Shown here piece after piece: positions 9,137-22,401 of a DNA stretch of 64,000 bases. The notes under the pieces were generated by a model, which had not been told where the DNA came from, did no database searches, and saw only the letters and a program-made list of their open reading frames with translations. How positions within the stretch are numbered: the first letter of the stretch is position 1; every line of letters starts with the position of its first letter. Both the position numbers and the translations under genes were made by a program. Source of the DNA: Rhipicephalus microplus (lineage: Eukaryota; Arthropoda; Arachnida; Ixodida; Ixodidae); the NCBI RefSeq assembly GCF_043290135.1, contig NC_134710.1:285627276-285691275 (forward strand). The letters are read 5' to 3'.

Positions 9137-11217
9137 GAGTCCGGCGGTTCCATCAGAAGCACACAAGTTACTGTGGGCTCGTTGTTGTTGTTTTATTTTA
9201 TTTGTATTTAGAAGGTACGAGATTTACCATTTGTGAAGCCGCTGCAGCCATACGCGATGCGTGGTCGGCTCTTTGAGAGTGTACGTCGAAAAATCGGACG
9301 CCGATGCTAAACATCGATACACAGACAAAGTGGCTCTCTGTAGTGTGCGTTTACCCACTCATTCTGACGAGCAAGGAGGCCGAATTCGACACCAGACTTG
9401 TTTCGAAGATGGACTCTGAAGCATAAAATACTGCTTGGTGCATATACGACAAGTTTTGTGACGCACGAACGACTCAAAGTCACGAAATCGTTGGACGCTT
9501 GACTAGTACGTGGGTTTGTCTATTAACCTTCGCGGAAAAGTCACGGTGACTTCGTCGCTGTGGGCGCAAATGTAAGATAATCGGAAGCTATATTTTATCT
9601 GTAAGCGCTAAAGTAGAGTTTACTCATGAATGTGATACTAATACGATGTTTTACGAATCTAATTGAAGCGGCTGGCTTAACACTATTCCATTGGACAGAT
9701 TAGACTGTGGTAAAGTGCACATGAGACTGAAAGTTTGACGCGGTTGGATCACCCACAATTCTGACCAATCGAATAAAAAGTATCAGGAGCATTAAATTAT
9801 TCAGTAGAACAAGTTTACAAGCTACCTGTGTGTTGGTGCAAGTGCACTGAGGCAGGTCACTTTAACGAGAAAAACTAAAGTGTGTGCCTCTCATATAAGC
9901 TCGCAGGGCACCGCGCATATGTTATTATGAACAGTCCAACGTTGAAAACCTCGCTGTGTTGTGATTTTCGCAGACGTCTCTGCCAGAGCATTGGAACTTA
10001 CTTCATTTACTGTGTTAATGTGATTTCCTTATTTTCGTGTTTTATTCGCATCTCAATTACCCAGAGCTTCCAGAATCTGAACTAGACTGAGTTTTCATTC
10101 GCAGGTGAATCACTCTCAAGTACTCACCCCACAGTCTTGTTCACATCAGTCTGGCGAAGAAAGGTGAAATACTCGCCACTACGCTTCGCCGCAACCTCCA
10201 GTGTACGGCTACATTGACCGCGAATAACGTTCGGCAAGGAATAATATTTAACCGGTTTTGCGTTCTCAGGCTCGTCAACCTTCCGTTTTCCGCAATGGCT
10301 GCACACAAATACGGCACTGTCAAACATGATAACGGATGGTGGGAGCAAAAAAACGGCTCACTTCTTTATCACGCAGAACCACACACATGTGTACATGAAT
10401 GACCCTGGTCATGGCTGATGGAAATAGTGCCATCTCCGCATTTCCCGAATGCTGTGCGTATAGCCAAAGCGTAAGCTGCGAGAGCACGGGGTTGCTCGGA
10501 GGTGAATACCACGTATATTTATACGTATCTCTGCACTTTAAAAAAAAAGGGAGCGAGAATAGAGAAACGGGCTCCGTTCCTCCTTCGGCGCAGCGACTTT
10601 CTCCCTTTCGGGCGCTTTACCCGTCGCGCCCTCTCGCGGCAAGGATCAAAGGAGCAACTTTTCTCCTTCAACGTTCAAGTTTCTCCTCAATCACGGGGGT
10701 CTTGCATGCGCGCGCTCATGCGCACGCCAAGCCTAGCAGGCCGCGGCCAGTCGCGAGCGATTGCTTTTACCTAAGATTGTTGTAAGCAATGCAGGAGTGA
10801 CGTTTTCTTTTGTTTTATTGGTGTAGAGTAAAACCCTCCCTTTTTTTATTGTCAGGCAGTCACACGATGCTCCGCACACTTCCATGTGTGTCTCGTGTTG
10901 TTTCATACTACCAATTTGTCACGAATACAAGGAGCTCTGTTTCCCAAGCAGTATTGCTTTATCGATTACCTTAGAGTGTACAAAAATAATGAATTTTTTT
11001 CGGTGTTGACGTACTTGGTAAGCCCACGCATTTTTAGTTTCGCACGGCACCAACAGCACTCATGCATTCAACGAGGCACGTAAAAAAGCATCACACTTAA
11101 TTTTTCAACATTCTAGGAAACCTGATACCACTCTACAGTCCATGCGTGAAAGCATGATCATATACAATTGATAGAGTTATACGTGTCACTACCGCCATAT
11201 GGATGTTCTTTGCAGTT
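9137..11217. other. Unassigned DNA
   Basis: No exon or repeat match was found. The stretch 10560-10760 is GC-rich and contains a 'tgcatgcgcgcgctcatgcgcac' neighbourhood reminiscent of NRF1-type sites. The ORFs here overlap in different frames without domains. Confidence 0.4.
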
Positions 11218-11318
11218 TACCCCCATTCGAATACGGCCGCCGTGGCCAGAAGTAAAACCTGCGTCCTACAGCATAGTCACACGACACCCAATAAGACTAT
11301 GCTACCACGGCAGGTGAA
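11218..11318 (-). mobile_element. tRNA-derived SINE head fragment
   Basis: On the minus strand this reads 'tgccgtggtagc', a tRNA-like middle, 'cgcaggtttta' in place of a B box, then 'gccacggcggccgtattcg'. The last part matches the junction between head and body of a common Ruka-related tick SINE. The body is missing and the B box is degraded. Confidence 0.5.
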
Positions 11319-13399
11319 ACAAGAAAGGGAAACAGGTTGCGAAGTTTCACTGAGCGTTTATTCGCCAGACTAGGTTACAACCATCAGAAACGTTTTAAAC
11401 ATCATCATAACTAACCTTTTGTGAAAAGTGAACCAATGACTTCTGTGGGTTAAACCAAATTCTCAATCGCATTCGTTTTATTCGCCCATACCAGCACTGA
11501 AAAGTAGGAAGGAATTATGCACGCGTACAGTATGCCTTCCTCGTCCATGATTCGCCTCTATCGTGAGAAACTCAACACAAAATGCACTTCTAGTAACAGC
11601 TGTGCGCAGTAAGTAAGTACTAACGCTCACTCACCTTTGTGAAAAGAGTATTCCGAATCCAGAGTAATAACTACCACAGCCACAGCGCTAACAACAAAAT
11701 TGTGGCACGCACTATGATTGCAAGTTGACACGCGAGGCGAATCGCGAGAGCCATCTGCAGCAGAAAAGTATGTAGGCACAAGATTCCATAAAGTTATAGT
11801 AAACTTGCGCACTGCAGCGATAGTTCCTCCACTCAAGTATTAGAGTTGCTGCGACGCCAACAGCCACTGTCTTAGCTCACGAAAAAATACCGCCCTATGC
11901 GAGGTTATCGCTTATTTCTCTCGCAAGACCCGCGTTGTAACGTACGTATACACTACTAGGATGGTCGTTACCGCATCAAAAACATTGTCATTGAAGGGCT
12001 AGTGGTGTACTGTATCCATGGCTAACGGTCACACTTGTGGTACGCACGTAAAAATTATATAAGCAAACGTTAAGACGAAACAACTCAACGAGGTCGACGT
12101 GACCTCAGAACACCTACCACGACAGAGACAAAGTTTGGCCTGCATGCTGCGCCCTCTCGAAGTAAAAAAAAGAAAAATAAAAAAAACGTGACCTCCGAAA
12201 TGGCTAACGCGCGGCAAGTGTTTGCACTCTCAGAGGCTTCAAGAAAAAAAAGTAACTGTGTGAGTGGTCGAGAGATGGCGCAGCGTTCGGAATGCCGTGG
12301 GCATTCTATGCATGGCTTGGGGGTGAAACCTGATAAGCTCTAGTAATTATTCCGTTCATTATTGTGCAACCATTGATAAACTTACGTTTGTCTAAGCATC
12401 AGATACAATATATTTACGTGTGCGCGTGTTGTGGTATTAATACAAAACGTAAAAAAAGTGTAAGAAAACCTACTTGTACCTTGAGCTACTATGGTCAGTC
12501 GAAATTCATTGCTATATAGGCTGGTGCGTTTTATAGTACGGCGTGAGTAAACACGTCGAAGCGCGGGCCATTACTGCGAATGGTTGATTGTGCTCTTGTT
12601 GCGTGCTATATGTGTAGTAAGTGCCCATGGGTGCATGTGTAGCTATATGCATTGCATCAGCACATTTAGGCTTCCAGTGTCAGTGAGTAATCCTGAATGG
12701 ACTGAGGAGTAAACAATCTGCAAGGAAGCCGTGATAGTGGCTATGACAACGTACGTCGCGGCAGGATACTTTATTTAGTATCGTTTAGTCCCTCCAGATG
12801 GCGCCAGCGTACCACCTGCTTCATGGCTATGACGCTCTCACACTTCCAGCTACTTATATAACGTTGAACATCTATCTATCAAAGCTCCACTACTAAGTCG
12901 GAATGGTTTCGCTGTGATCGAGTCTACGGTTTGGAGGCACATCTCGCGACCTGCGGACCCGTAAATGCATAGATAACGTCGCTACACTATGTGAATCAGT
13001 GAGAAATAAATACAGCAAGCCTAGCATGCACTCTTCAGGTGAGGCTCTGCAGTATCCGTGTCTTTCAAAGTGAACGTGGCTTCGCTGGCCGAACGAAACC
13101 TGCTTGCTCCGTCGTTCTCTTTCGCGATGTGTTCATCCCCACAGGTTCGTCTGCTTGTTTTTATAACCATTTCGTTCAATATCAAGCTCAGCGGGACCGT
13201 TTTTTGTAAGTTTCAGTGGCGTGTACTCCTTCTCAGTCGAGAATCGTTGCATTTGCTAAGCCTACTCGCTTCGCCCGGGAGCGGCCATGGATGTTGATTT
13301 TCTTAAGGAGGAACATGTTTCTCCGTAGATGAGGGAGCAACGTTTCTATACTTAAAGACAGACGAACATTGGGGACATCGCCGTTCCTTTCTAAATGAA
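11319..13399. other. Unassigned DNA
   Basis: Mixed sequence with no exon-like segments. Two short 'agatggcgc' motifs (about 12273 and 12797) resemble insect CTCF half-sites. A minus-strand ORF at 12029-12217 is short and hydrophobic without context. Confidence 0.4.
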
Positions 13400-13970
13400 G
13401 TGAACGTCACTCTATTTTTTCAAGAGTGTATACATGTAAACGCCAGAAAGCAAGAAAAATCCAGAAAGAGACTCCAGTGTGCGGGATCGACCTTGGGGCC
13501 TCTGAGACGTAGGTGCGAGGCATTAAACACTGAGCTACAGAGGAGCACGTCCTTCGACGTTCAAACGGCAAGCCATTTATATATACCACTTACCACTGGT
13601 TACGGACATCTCGGGGGGAGGGGCAATCGTGTTTTCCGCATTACCAGCAAAATGTCGCAATGAGCGCGCGTCGCTACATCGTCACGACGCGGCGGCGCGC
13701 GCTGTCATCTACCACGCGTACTTTGCTTCACTGAGAAGAGGGGGTGGACGATCGATCTAGCGCCCTTATATCGTGGTGGGGAGAATCGTACGTCTTGGCT
13801 GGCCTTTGGTCTTCGCCGGAACGATTTTGTGGTAATTACCGGGTGCACAAAGGTCACTGCAACCGTTGCACAGTGTCCGTTTGTGAAAAGGGTGCGCTTT
13901 TCAGACAAAGTGAAGTAACAACTTAAACGCTTATTCGCATTCATCTGTACCTGTGAGTACGCTGTGCCGT
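13400..13970 (-). mobile_element. Composite dispersed repeat containing an internal tRNA-like head
   Basis: Read on the minus strand it has four parts. Part 1 (13970-13740) is shared with 29150-29390. Part 2 is a short link. Part 3 (13707-13560, 'gcgcgcgccgcc' and 'gccgtttgaacgt') is shared with 33854-34010. Part 4 is a tRNA-like region (13545-13480) with A box 'tagctcagtg' and B-box-like 'aggtcgatccc', then a T-rich body. The tRNA-like region is internal, unlike a simple SINE. Confidence 0.6.
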
Positions 13971-14081
13971 TATTTGTACGTGAGAAAAGCGGAGTACGTT
14001 TCGATCTACTTGCCATTCTGCGCGTGACCTTTCAATTTGTTGCTATCACGTTCATTGCTTCGCCTTTGCTGCAAAGCTTTG

Positions 14082-14460
14082 ACTTTCTTTTCTCTCTGCT
14101 TATTTCTACTTCTCTCTCTATCTCGATTTACATTTTTTACTCGCTATGTCACCCTTGTTCAGTCTGTCTATATTAAGCCTCACTCTCTCCCAACCTCCTC
14201 CTCACGCTCACTTTCTCTCTATTTCTTGCTTTTGATGTACGTTTCTTTTTCTTTCTTTCTTCTGTTTCTCCTTGTAGCTTTGTCGCTTGCCTTATCTATC
14301 TTTTTATTTCTTTGTACTACTATTTTTTCCTTTGTTTTCTTTCCTTCTCTCCATCACTTTCTTTCCGTGCTATGCTTTAATCTATGCCTTTGTCATCGTT
14401 CTTGCCTTTCATCTCCTCACCCTTTTATTTTTCCCACCCTCTTGCTATACTATACTATAA
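14082..14460. repeat. Long pyrimidine-rich tract
   Basis: Nearly 380 bp are dominated by C and T on the plus strand. It produces a 185-codon F/L/S-rich ORF that I regard as non-coding. It ends in a TATAC/TATAAT repeat at 14443-14471. Confidence 0.8.
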
Positions 14461-14489
14461 TATACTATACAAGGCTACGCTTGTCTCTG

Positions 14490-14592
14490 CCATGGTGCCT
14501 GGACAGTCGAGTGGTTACGATGCTCGCCTTCGGATCATGGGAATGCGGGTTCTATAGCACCCCCCTGCCACCACAAACAAGCAAAAAAACTT
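14490..14592 (+). mobile_element. Possible tRNA-like SINE head
   Basis: The segment 'gtcgagtggttacgatgctcgcc' (14508-14530) followed by 'gaatgcgggttctatagcacc' resembles A- and B-box spacing of a tRNA-derived head, and it is followed by an A-rich stretch (CAAACAAGCAAAAAAAC). Boxes are degenerate. Confidence 0.35.
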
Positions 14593-17500
14593 AACAATAA
14601 ATTTCTGTTTGTTTTTTCTGTGTTGATTTTTTTCTATCTTGCTATCTCTTTTTCGCTTCTTTATGCACGTTCTCTCGCCCACCAAAGTAATTGCATCCCG
14701 TACCGGAGATATCGCCTCACCTGTTCCGGCAGCGAAGCAAAAGATGAAGGGGATAATGATGAAGAGGAGGACGAAAAGAATTCGTGCTGGTTTATGTTTG
14801 CGATCATTTCTATTTTCAGGTCACGAACAAACGGCCAGCCTAATGAAACTTCTCCGTCAATGAAAACTTATATGCACGGCTGTCCAGGTCCCTCTGTTTC
14901 ACAAAGGTCAGCAGAGCTCGATGGGCCTGGTCGCGTCGATAAGCGCACCTTCTCGCAAAGAGGTAATGGTGAATGGTCAGGTACTCGAATTCAAAGAGTT
15001 TGTATTCCTGAATAAACAAAGCCCACAGCGTAATGACTACGGGATAGTGTAATATGAGATGCTCAAGCATTTGACACATGCCACAAGATGCAAGCAACCG
15101 AATATCCACACGTGTCTTTGAATATATACACGTTCGCGCACCAACGTAGAGTCAACTCTAGCTAACACAATAAAGCTATGGAGTGACGAGGCATGTCACA
15201 AACACAAAGAGGGCTAGATATTTTGAGCCAAAAGCGATGCAAAGCACGTCCGAAGAAAAACTAGAAAAAATAGCAGCATTTTCGCTCATTTTTACTAGAA
15301 AAAAAACTTCGTTAAATAAAATTTAGTGCCTCTAATGCATGATTATTTCCAGTTGGTGACAATACTGAACTCTATACGGGCATCTGTCGTGGAATGGAAA
15401 TTGCTTTGTTAAATTGGAAAATTTCTAAAATTTTAACTGTATTAGTTTAGCATTTTTTAAGACGTCAGAGCGATATGCCAGGTAACGGGGTTGGTGCAGT
15501 TTCTGGGCTGACTGAATGTTAGACCGATTGGTACTTTCCCCGACCCGTTTACCGCTTTGACAAAGTACAAGTTTTCGCAGCTGGTAATCGACACTATCAA
15601 AATGTTGAGTCCAGTCAGGCGAGGATGTTCACTCTGTGCTCGAGCAATGTGTCTTTTACTGCCGCAATTAAATCAGTCCAACAGCCAATTGTGACAAGAA
15701 AAGCACACGAGATCTTATATGTTGTATTTAACTATAGTAGAGTAACAATGACGTAATTTGAAAAAAATAGAGCGAATGAGAAATGTTTCGTCTATTTTAA
15801 CTTTAATTAACCCTCGAACGACTACTCTTAAGTTAAAGACAAAATTTAATGTCCCATATGCTTTGCTTCACTGGATTGGGTATTTGATTCATTTAGTTTT
15901 AGCTAACAAGGAAACCAGCCGCTCAAAAAACAATTTCCCCGTCTATCACTCTTACTGCAGCAAGACATACGACCCTAACCCCTCTACACACCTATGATCC
16001 CAGCAAGCACTCTTACACGGAATGCAATGAGGAACCAGGCAAGCTTCCATTGCTATAGGCAAAAAAGCGCGAAAGTATAGCAGCTTTGAAGCGCGTTCTT
16101 TCATGCTGTTGATTACCTGACACGGAGAACAATTTTTTGATGTAGGTCACGTGGATCTATTTTTCCTTGGCTTTTCCCTTGCATTACAAACTTCTGCGGA
16201 GGCCAATGAATTTAAGTACGCAACAGTAGAGTAATATGAGTAGGAAAAAATATTCGAACTGTTATATTGAGGAAGTGAGTATATTTTGTCACGTACTTCC
16301 GATAACTTCTTCATTTGCCTCGCGTATATGTTCCCTGTCTCCTCTTATTTTTGTTGGTAGAATTCCGTGTTTTCTGCCATGCACGCGACCACAGCGCCCC
16401 CAGTCTTCAGAAGTGCGGTAACGTGCCTAAATGCAATCGATGCCTCAACTTATAAAGACAATATTCATGAAGAAATCTGCTACTAAATAGTACTTGGATT
16501 TAGGGTAGTACGGTGTAGGAAGTTGAAGATAGTCTGGGCGTTTTAAAACTCTTGTATTGAGCAGGTTTCTTGATGACGAATGCTAAAAATGCGCTGCAAA
16601 ATTAATTAGGCATTCGGCGCAATCCGGCTTGCCAGTGTGCATAATAAAGATCTTTAGATGAGATATGTCCAGTGCAACGTGCTTTGCTTCACATTCTTTG
16701 GGCGTACTTCTCGAAGCAGCTCCTTGCTGCCACAGTTCGATCGAAGCGGACACAATCACTTCATTATTACCTCGCTGAATGTTTTTGAAAGAGTGGCAAC
16801 GGTACACAGAGCAAGGTTGCTCTGCCGCCACGTAACTTGAAAGCTTAGCACGCACTATCAGGTGTGATGACAAGTCACATTGGAGAGAAGGACAATCGCT
16901 CGTGGGCTCCAAACACAACTACGTGCGTTAACTAAAATTCCAGCGCACCTTTACGAATGACACGATATCAATGTTAATGTACAGTCGTGTACCATACGAC
17001 ACGTTCAGAGCTGCAGCGCTGCCTTCAGAGGTGAATATTTATGAATTAATTAGACCACTCGAAGTTATCATTGGTTTGCCAGTTACTACAATGTGAACTA
17101 ATTATTTGTACGCGGCGAAAACGCTCGCTTGTTCTATAACTAATCACCTTCCTATTTCCCATCAGACTTAGTACTTGAAGTCGCGTCTTACCCTGCATTT
17201 TTTTTTCTAGCAACAACGGCTCTCAGTGATGTCTATGACCTTGGTGTACCGAAGTGTTTTTATAGTTTTAGTAGTTTGTAGCACATTTTCGGTCTGTACA
17301 TTTACACTGAAAAGAAAAAGAAAAGCTTAATCACCTACACAGCACGTGTACTTTAATTCGTTTTTAGGTACTTGTCTTGTGTTCAACTGTTAGTTCACTC
17401 TGGAGACTAATCTCGCGAGTAAAGCTGCGATGGAAACCACGTTTCTACAAGGGGGATGTGTAATAAGCTCGTTGTCGTTAAAAAAAATAATCCCATTTGA

Positions 17501-18110
17501 CAGGGAGGATTGACATTGCCGTGCCAAACGCACATACGGGCACACGCGCCTCCTACCCCCATCCTTTCCTTTATATCCCGATCCCTGTCTCTCCACAAGC
17601 TTGCATCTCCTACCCCACACGCACACACTATAGGAATAGACCCGGCAATCTCAACTCTCCGTGAAATAGCTTTCAAACTCCGTGCTCTGCGTCTGCTGCT
17701 CCTACTCGGCATCCTCTTTGCGATAGTACAGTTAATTAAATTTGCGCAGCTCTCGCTCACAATCAGTAAGTTCAGGAATTCGTATAACTTGCTTCGTCTG
17801 TGCTGTCAGTATACGTTAGTCTGAGGGAGAACAAATAAAAACAAGACAAGGTGCCTATACGGGCACCTTGATAAAGTATATGTAACTTCAGAAGCGAAAA
17901 ATACGCTACCGCTCGGTGACGTTTTGTGCAGGGTATTTTTCCTTTTTCGGAGAATTTTCGCCTGTAATTTTGAGCCAAAGCGAACAAGGAAATTTTCGTG
18001 ATATTGCGGAGAATTTCAGGAGTGGCGAAATTCTCCTACGACGACCGATAATTAGCGGTCACAGTGTACCTTCATCTGCTGTAATCGGTTCTGACGCATG
18101 CATCACGCAA
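14593..18110. other. Unassigned DNA
   Basis: Largely AT-rich. It includes an acidic low-complexity ORF at about 14735-14785 and a perfect 8-bp-arm hairpin aaggtgcc/ggcacctt at about 17848-17869. No exon with convincing splice context was found. Confidence 0.4.
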
Positions 18111-18113
18111 GCA

Positions 18114-18222
18114 CGGCCTTTGAGATTTGTTTCTAGTTCGCTCGTGGTTAGACTTCCACGCAAGCAGGCACCATGCTAGCATGGCCTTTGAGCGATTTCT
18201 ATTTTACTGGTGGTGTTAGACA
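18114..18222. repeat. Two-copy tandem duplication, ~68-bp spacing
   Basis: 'ggcctttgag' followed by 'tttct' and 'gttagac' recurs with about 68 bp between copies (about 18116 and 18184). Copies are diverged. No function is inferred. Confidence 0.5.
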
Positions 18223-19271
18223 TGAAGCATTAGTGGGCACTGTACTAACAGTGTATGATTAATTAAAGTCACGCTTTTGTTGTGCGGCAGTGGAAGGGCT
18301 AGTCATGATTTCAAAAGCCGCCATACGTGAGATACGTGTAATAATAGCACGTGTGTGCGTAGATAGGGGCGGAAATTAGTACTGTTGTGAAGCGAAATAT
18401 GCTGGGAATTTCGCCAACGTTTGCAGGAAAAAATGACCGAAATAGGAAATTTCGATGTCTCTGAATGGGAATTCTTCGGCGTAGTACGGATCATCACTAC
18501 TGACCAGCTTTTTAATATATTCTGTAGCACTCATTCAGCATTCTTGACACCACTTATTTGGATAAAGCTTTGCGTAGGCAACCCGAAACCGCGACTGCTG
18601 CATGTATAGTGACCCCATTGGTCGTAACCTCTCTGCCCTTTTGGAGTCTTCTTTGTTTTACGGAACAAGCATCTGAAAAACGCCTGTTTCATCCCTCAGC
18701 AACCCATGGCTAAAATTTTTATGCACATATATCAAGAATCTGCGAAGTATCGTGATTGTGTCAGAATTTTAATTCAAACCAACATGTCAGGCGACTCTGC
18801 GCAGACTCATAGAATGGGAAATATTTTTTGCTTCTGTCCAGCTGAAATGCTTCGCGATAAGCACTTTTTTTCCTGTTTCTTTGTGATGTCCTATTAACTG
18901 AAACTCAGAGTAGTAACCATTCCGGAAAAATTTGTCGAGCTCTGCCTCCTTCGAAACAAAAAGAAAGCTTCACGAAGTACATTATGTGGCCTGTCGCTGC
19001 CACTGATGGGCCTAGGCTGGTATAAGTGTGAATATAGGGTGTTTTCTTGTTAAGAAGTACTGATTTTTACCTAAAAACTATAATAAGTAGGCACTTGCCA
19101 TTTTCGCAGCCAATTTCCAGGCCGAGGCGGAAAGGTTTCGCCACTATAACTAGAACACTTACGAATGATTATTTCATAAACAATAATTAAATTATCTTTT
19201 CTGACATTTATTTTTGGCTGCTTGTTTATATGGCAAAGTTGTTCTACGTCACATATTATGGCGAGCCTATA
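18223..19271. other. Unassigned DNA
   Basis: AT-rich; nothing recognised on either strand. Confidence 0.4.
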
Positions 19272-19498
19272 GTTTTGAAAAACTGAAAATATCTTGCGTA
19301 GTTTCCCTGATCCATTGTCTAATTTCCAGACAGCGGTGCCGGAGAAACTGAAACTAACACACCGAGTGCTTTAATTTCAACGCAATTGGCTGGTTTCGCC
19401 ACCCTCGGTGCGTTATTTTCGGTTTCTCCGGCCCCACTGTGAGAAAATCTCGTGATGAATCTCTGAAACCAGGCATGATATTTTCAATTTTTCAAAAC
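19272..19498. mobile_element. MITE-like foldback with ~95-bp arms
   Basis: Arm 19272-19366 and arm 19404-19498 are reverse complements of each other with moderate divergence ('gttttgaaaaa.tgaaaatat' at the outside, 'gccggagaaactgaaa' and 'ctcggtg' inside), around a 37-base loop. It has no coding capacity. Flanking target duplications are not obvious. Confidence 0.7.
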
Positions 19499-19529
19499 AA
19501 GAATTGCCATGCGCAGCTCGAGGCCCGAC

Positions 19530-19668
19530 ATTTAGGAGGCCATCCTGGAGTGGGCTGAGATGGTAGAGGAGGACTACTTCAAATAGTTTGTCCCCACCAC
19601 ACCCTTCCCTACTGCCTCCTTCTCTTTAACAAGAGATAAATCAAGTTGTTCATTCATTCAAGAGCAAC
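19530..19668 (+). mobile_element. Probable LINE 3' end with (CATT)n tail
   Basis: A short open frame ends EAILEWAEMVEEDYFK and a stop near 19587. It is followed by about 50 bp of C/T-rich 3' sequence, 'gagataaatcaagttg' and a short (TTCA)n run. The layout matches CR1/L2-type LINE ends in arthropods. No reverse transcriptase sequence is present, so the call is tentative. Confidence 0.35.
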
Positions 19669-22080
19669 AATGGTGCAAAATGGCGAGTGTAGATGAGGGC
19701 ACGGTCTGCGACTATGCAGCAAACATACGTGCCATCTCAATTTTTGAACACACGACTTCAACCACTATAACTCTATTACAAAACGCTCTTTTATTTATTT
19801 TTGCCGAGTCTTTCACAGATGACAAACCAAGTGACCAGTACCGGAAATTGAACTCTACGTTGATATCAGGGCTGAAGCGCGTAATTTTTGTTTGCGTCCG
19901 AACATCGCATCAGAAAGAAAGGGGTTAATGTAATGACATACCATTAACCTGATGGCCGCATCTTCGCGGCAGACTGTCAACATGAAAGTCATTACGCATA
20001 TTAATTTGTTTCAGATGAAGTTTCTACGACGATCTGCACTTTTTACTTTCTCAATCGTATTTTTTTCGTTATGCTCACGCTATGTTTCATCCTTTTTTTC
20101 GAGCTCATTACTCAGCAAACAATTAACAGTATACCTATGTCGTGTAAGTCTGCAGCGATTTTAAATAGTTTCATTGTTATACCTCAAGACCAACGTTCTT
20201 AACAGTGGTCTAGACAAGCAGCCCACATATGCTTGAAATAGTTTTCTGTGCACTCCGCTCTGTAAAAAAATGAAGAAAGAAAAGAAAGAGAAAAGTTTTC
20301 CCAGTTTAGGAATCATACTGGTGAATAATATGCATATATAATAAATGCCATTAGATGTCACAAAGAAATAATTTGTCTGCCTAAACCATGGGAGTATCCT
20401 AGGCAAGCTTGAAACTAAAAGCAAACATTCGCCACAGAATCGTAGTGTTGTCAATTGACTACATTAATTTCAGCTTGATTATATGCGGGGGCCATATAAT
20501 GCAGTTACTGAATTCTCGTTAACCATAATAGGAAAACGTTGCTGCAGTCTACAATAGAATACAGTAAAGTTTATTTAACATAAATAATTAGCAATAGAGA
20601 GAGTTGTTTACCTTTGAGCTTTGAAGTCACAGTTTTGCAGTGAGACCGAAGGAACCAAATGCGACAGCAAGAAATTGTAATTTTATACGAATAAATCTAG
20701 CATCTTACTCCCATTGCATCCCCACTGGCACAGTGCAACAAAACGCTGGCGTAGTGGAGCACGGCCACGGCAACCAGCGAAGCGACCTTCGTGCTTCCTG
20801 TGGCTTCAACACAAAATAAATGGCGAGAACAGAGCACGCTCATTGATTATGACCCGTCATTTGATTACTGTCAATATCAGCTGCACGCGACAGTGCATGG
20901 CCGAACAAAGTACGCATTTTCTGCCGGAGCAATGCAGCCCATATTCAAGACCCCTCTCTCGCCTTTCATGGGCCTTTCCTGCGAAAAAAAAAAAGAAGAT
21001 GGCTGGCGCATTTTTTTTCAACTAGAGCCGTGTTTGTATAGACTGCCCTCACGCGTTGTCACCATGACACAGAAAATCTATAGACGCACGGAACGACGTT
21101 CTCCATTCGAAATTCATACGAACCCTCACACTGACGGTGATGATGACAGCAATCTGCGTGGATGTTTTACTACTGAACAGGTCATGACGTTGCACATACT
21201 ATAGTTTTGTTGGTTCATTCACGTAGTTTAAATAGAATAATGAGCAGAACAACAGTTCATACAGGTAAAACGACGTTACTCCCTAGGAGTTATGACAACG
21301 TGATGACATGCATGGACTCTCACAGAGTGACATTGTGAACAACAGCATCGCGTAAGATACGCCCCGCACGGCTAAAACAAAGAATTTTCTTATGTAAGAA
21401 AAGATAACTATTTACGCTACTTGAAAGGTACACCGAATGCCTCTCTGTCTAAGAAAATTTTCAATATGATCAGAGCGGCCCTTTTTATAGTCTTCATATC
21501 GCTCTTGGCGTTTTAAAGAAATTATTCTAAGATGTCTCCAAGATTGCACTTTATAAAAGATGAACGCGCGAGCAAGAGTAAAATGACTAAAACTAAAGTT
21601 GCCGTTTCTCTCATATCTTGTGCAAAAAGTGAGTAAGTATCGTGCTGTTTAATGTGGTATTGATCGGAGGAAAGAGTGGAGCTTCGGAGATGGTCTTGAG
21701 CAATTTAAAAATAAGGAAGCGACGCATAGAATGTTTGGTATCAAAAATTCATGGGCTCACTTTAGCCAGGCTCACTTTCCTGTCCTTGATGCACGCGAAC
21801 AAAACTAGTGCCTTTGCAAATTGCCCTTGACATGCTGCTCATTGTTTACAACATCAATATTAAAAAATGTGATGCACTAACATATTATGTAGATTTTATT
21901 ACACATTCTTTGGTTTTTTACCTTCCTGTTTCCAGTTACCCCTTTCCAAGTACTGGGATTTTTTTTCTCTTCCGGTGAACCTTCCAGCCTTCCCCATAAC
22001 TTTTGTCTCTCAACGTCTTTATCATGATGACAAAAAGAAAGTACGCTTACGTAACTTTATCACGTTTTGTGAACTTCAAA
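19669..22080. other. Unassigned DNA
   Basis: The ORF at 20791-21204 (137 codons) and its overlapping partner have no domain and no splice context. The rest is AT-rich without repeat matches. Confidence 0.4.
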
Positions 22081-22084
22081 GCAG

Positions 22085-22178
22085 CGGTGTTTGTAAAAAG
22101 GGTAGAGCATGGCCTGCTGCACGCTGTGACATGCCCAGCAAGACTTGAATAAATTTTTCTATTCATCCATCCATTCCC
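22085..22178 (+). mobile_element. Possible LINE 3' tail
   Basis: 'cttgaataaatttttctattcatccatccattc' contains an AATAAA signal followed by a short (CATC/CATT)n run, typical of CR1-like ends. Upstream coding sequence is not recognisable. Confidence 0.25.
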
Positions 22179-22322
22179 CTACATAACAATAAAGGTGCTG
22201 TTCCGGTGAATTTACGTGCCGAAATCTGTCCTATCTCCCGAGTGCATATTTTAAAGTCAAAGCTAATCAAGCTATAGCGCAAAGCAGATCACTGTCGGTC
22301 CTGAGATCAATATTAGCTACTT

Positions 22323-22326
<4 letters not shown>

Positions 22327-22397
<71 letters not shown>
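22327..22397. repeat. (TG)n microsatellite
   Basis: About 35 uninterrupted TG units. Confidence 0.97.

Positions 22398-22401
<4 letters not shown>

Noticed and set aside
14037..14594. 185-codon F/L/S-rich ORF resembling a membrane protein
   Set aside because: Direct consequence of a pyrimidine-rich tract.
14707..14800. Minus-strand hydrophobic stretch (FVLLFIIIPFIFCF) followed by a GTGAGG donor-like site, considered as a TM5 exon of the same receptor
   Set aside because: The donor would leave phase 1 while the TM6 exon begins in phase 0, there is no family motif, and it is the reverse of an acidic low-complexity stretch.
16583..16918. 111-codon minus-strand ORF with several Cys/His
   Set aside because: No spacing matches a known zinc-binding domain; no exon context.
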